Program-made: the position numbers and the translations under genes | Assembly (NCBI GenBank): GCA_034678415.1 | Contig: JAXDBV010000071.1 | Coordinates: 1-25,034 of the forward strand | Direction of reading: 5' to 3' | Source: JAXDBV01 sp034678415 | GTDB lineage: Bacteria; Bacteroidota; Bacteroidia; Bacteroidales; VadinHA17 | DNA length: 25,034 nucleotides | Shown here: positions 23,646 to 25,034 of the stretch, one piece after another | Layout: each line of letters starts with the position of its first letter | Numbering within the stretch: position 1 is the first letter of the stretch | Notes under the pieces: generated by a model | The model's database searches: none | What the model was told of the DNA's origin: nothing | The model's input: only the letters and a program-made list of their open reading frames with translations

Positions 23646-24356
23646 TTATTCCTGCAGGCTGTGGAAATCGATCTCCTGTGCCGGTTCTGTCTCGGTGAGT
23701 TTTCCTTTCTCGCATCGCAGGGTGCGGGCGGGGAATTTTTTCAACAGGGTATAGTTATGGGTTGCCATAAGCACGGCCCTGCCGCTGCGGCTGATATCAA
23801 CGAGGATCTGCATGATCCCCTCGGAGGTCTCGGGGTCGAGGTTGCCGGTGGGTTCGTCGGCAAGGATGATCTCCGGGTCGTTGAGCAGGGCACGGGCGAT
23901 CACCACACGCTGCTGTTCGCCGCCCGACAGCTGTTTGGGCATTTTATACCCCTTGTGTGCCATATCCACCTTCTCCAGCACGTCACCAATCCTCTGCCGT
24001 ATCTCCTTTTTATTTTTCCAGCCGGTAGCCTGCAAGACAAATCCCAGGTTATCGTCCACTGTCCGGTCGGTGAGGAGCTGGAAATCCTGGAACACGATAC
24101 CCAGCTTGCGGCGCAGATAGGGTATCTGTTTCTTCCTGATCTTTTCGAGCTGATAACCGGCGACGTATGCCGTGCCCTCGGTGACGGGGAGCTCAGCGTT
24201 GATCGTTTTTATGAGGGTGGTCTTACCGCTTCCCACGCGCCCGATCACGTACACAAACTCCCCCTTGTCGATGGCCAGGCTGACATCACTCAGCACCAGC
24301 TGATCCCGTTGTGAAAGGCTCGCATGCTCAAACCGGATGATCGTGTCGAGTGACAT
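23646..24356 (-). CDS. ftsE: FtsE-like ABC transporter ATP-binding protein
   Basis: ABC ATPase of 236 aa, most like FtsE, the partner of FtsX in activating peptidoglycan hydrolases at division; LolD/MacB-type ATPases are the closest alternative. Visible motifs: Walker A GRVGSGKTT (39-47), Q-loop FQDFQLL with Gln90, signature LSGGEQQR (143-150), Walker B IILADEP (163-169) and H-loop ATHNY with His200. TVDDNL and the RRKLGIVFQDFQLL stretch are FtsE-like. The start at 24356 (MSLDTIIRFEHASLS) is preferred; a non-ATG or upstream initiator at 24404 would add 16 residues and overlap its own -7 box. No ftsX gene lies in the window, so the pair is split or the partner is elsewhere. Confidence 0.85.
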   Translation of the reverse strand: MSLDTIIRFEHASLSQRDQLVLSDVSLAIDKGEFVYVIGRVGSGKTTLIKTINAELPVTEGTAYVAGYQLEKIRKKQIPYLRRKLGIVFQDFQLLTDRTVDDNLGFVLQATGWKNKKEIRQRIGDVLEKVDMAHKGYKMPKQLSGGEQQRVVIARALLNDPEIILADEPTGNLDPETSEGIMQILVDISRSGRAVLMATHNYTLLKKFPARTLRCEKGKLTETEPAQEIDFHSLQE

Positions 24357-24401
24357 GGGATGTTTCTGTCTGGCCTGTGAAAACAGGCAATTCAACGGGG
24401 G

Positions 24402-24409
24402 CAAAAATA
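24402..24409 (-). promoter_or_regulatory. Putative -7 box of the ftsE-like gene
   Basis: On the minus strand this reads TATTTTTG, a full TAnnTTTG match 45 bp before the start at 24356. Its position also argues against a start at 24404. The gap is divergent with the TPR-like gene. Confidence 0.5.
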
Positions 24410-24540
24410 ATAATAATATTTCCGGCCTGAGGTAAAAATAAATGAAGTAATTAACAGTTTTATGTTAATTAAAAGCAACCCCGATGGCGAACCTGCAGGG
24501 TCAATATGTTTAATTTTACCGGAATTCAAAAGGACAAACC

Positions 24541-25034
24541 ATGATCAGAAGGCGGATTACCGAAGTGTTGTGTGCATTACTGCTCCTTTTCTCGTCCCTT
24601 TCCTTCGGCCAGCGCACAGTGATCAATGATCAGCAGGACCAGTACTTCCGTACGGCCATCGATCTGTTCGAGAAAGAGAAGTACGGAGCAGCACAGGAGA
24701 TGTTCATCAAAGCAGCAGAACGATACGGAGCGGAACCGACGGAGATGAAATCGGACGCCCGGTATTACGCGGCGGTATGCGCCCTCCGGCTGTTCAACAA
24801 CGATGCCGAATATCTCGTGACCCAATTCCTCCTCGATAACCCCGAAAGCCCCAGGGTGAACGAACTGCGCTTTCAGATGGCAAACTACCTGTTCCAGATC
24901 AAGCAGTACCGCAAGGCATCCAACTGGTATGACGAGGTCGACAGGGCCAGCCTCTCCCAGGAACAACGCGCCGAATACTTCTTCAAGAAAGGGTACAGCT
25001 TCTTCCAGCGGAACGCCTATGATGATGCCAGCCT
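24541..25034 (+). CDS. Exported TPR-type protein, 5' part only
   Basis: Open frame from ATG 24541 to the right edge, 164 codons seen. The first 24 residues, beginning MIRRRITEVLCALLLLFSSL and ending in SFGQ, are a Sec signal peptide. The rest is helical and fits tetratricopeptide-like repeats: YFRTAIDLFEKEKYGAAQ, ARYYAAVCALRLFNNDAEYL, RVNELRFQMANYLFQIKQYR and EYFFKKGYSFFQRNAYDDA, each about 34-38 residues apart. Bacteroidota have long (often about 1,000-aa) exported TPR proteins that start this way, so most of the gene is probably outside. AAAGGA about 10 nt before the start may act as ribosome site; TAATTTTA at 24511-24518 matches seven of eight -7 positions. Confidence 0.82.
   Translation, partial: MIRRRITEVLCALLLLFSSLSFGQRTVINDQQDQYFRTAIDLFEKEKYGAAQEMFIKAAERYGAEPTEMKSDARYYAAVCALRLFNNDAEYLVTQFLLDNPESPRVNELRFQMANYLFQIKQYRKASNWYDEVDRASLSQEQRAEYFFKKGYSFFQRNAYDDAS

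Noticed and set aside
24577..24966. Minus-strand 129-codon open frame at the right edge
   Set aside because: Antisense to a plus-strand frame with a signal peptide and TPR-like repeats, which is far more protein-like.

Overview
The window looks like a chromosomal segment of a member of the Bacteroidota, probably order Bacteroidales or Marinilabiliales. The reasons are: several genes preceded by the Bacteroidota -7 promoter box TAnnTTTG instead of clear Shine-Dalgarno sites; a MutS2 that begins MIYPENFEQK; a Bacteroidota-style polysaccharide-deacetylase-like protein; an NVEALA-like peptide; and many Sec or lipoprotein leaders. No tRNA, rRNA, CRISPR array, transposase or phage gene was seen.

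Layout. Positions 1-324 are a mostly non-coding left edge with AT-rich palindromes. On the minus strand follow a lipoprotein oligopeptidase B (325-2475) and a kinase/lipid-binding fusion of FakA-like (DAK2) and DegV domains (2660-4483). Divergent from these is a MacB/FtsX-type permease (4778-7147) behind a 9-bp inverted repeat, then a YwqK/MORN-repeat lipoprotein (7246-7971) and a TerC-family membrane protein (8144-9238) with an attenuator-like leader. A minus-strand pair, a DEDDy 3'-5' exonuclease (11074-10490) and an RlmI-type rRNA methyltransferase (10500-9313), overlaps by 11 bp. An M28 peptidase (13032-11476, minus) is divergent from a GT2-like glycosyltransferase (13150-14106), and mutS2 follows (14196-16676).

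Positions 16677-19000 are a degraded stretch. It holds a promoter and the 5' part of an NVEALA-like peptide gene joined to the last ~12% of an RND efflux pump gene, a possible gene tail, a RidA gene overlapping a small membrane protein gene, and a frameshifted VOC-family gene. Intact genes resume with a translationally coupled pair, a polysaccharide-deacetylase-like protein and a GNAT/FemAB-like acyltransferase (19097-21345). Next come two distantly paralogous exported two-TM proteins facing each other (21678-22331 plus, 22869-23390 minus), an FtsE-like ATPase (23646-24356 minus) and the start of a TPR-type exported protein that runs off the right edge.

The most unexpected signal is a family of AT-rich intergenic elements built on AATTACGTAATT, found at four places (198-247, 11412-11474, 22351-22405, 23440-23474). 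Two of them share an identical 18-bp perfect palindrome. Three of the four lie within about 80 bp of the 3' end of a gene. Most of the remaining content is ordinary housekeeping and envelope functions.
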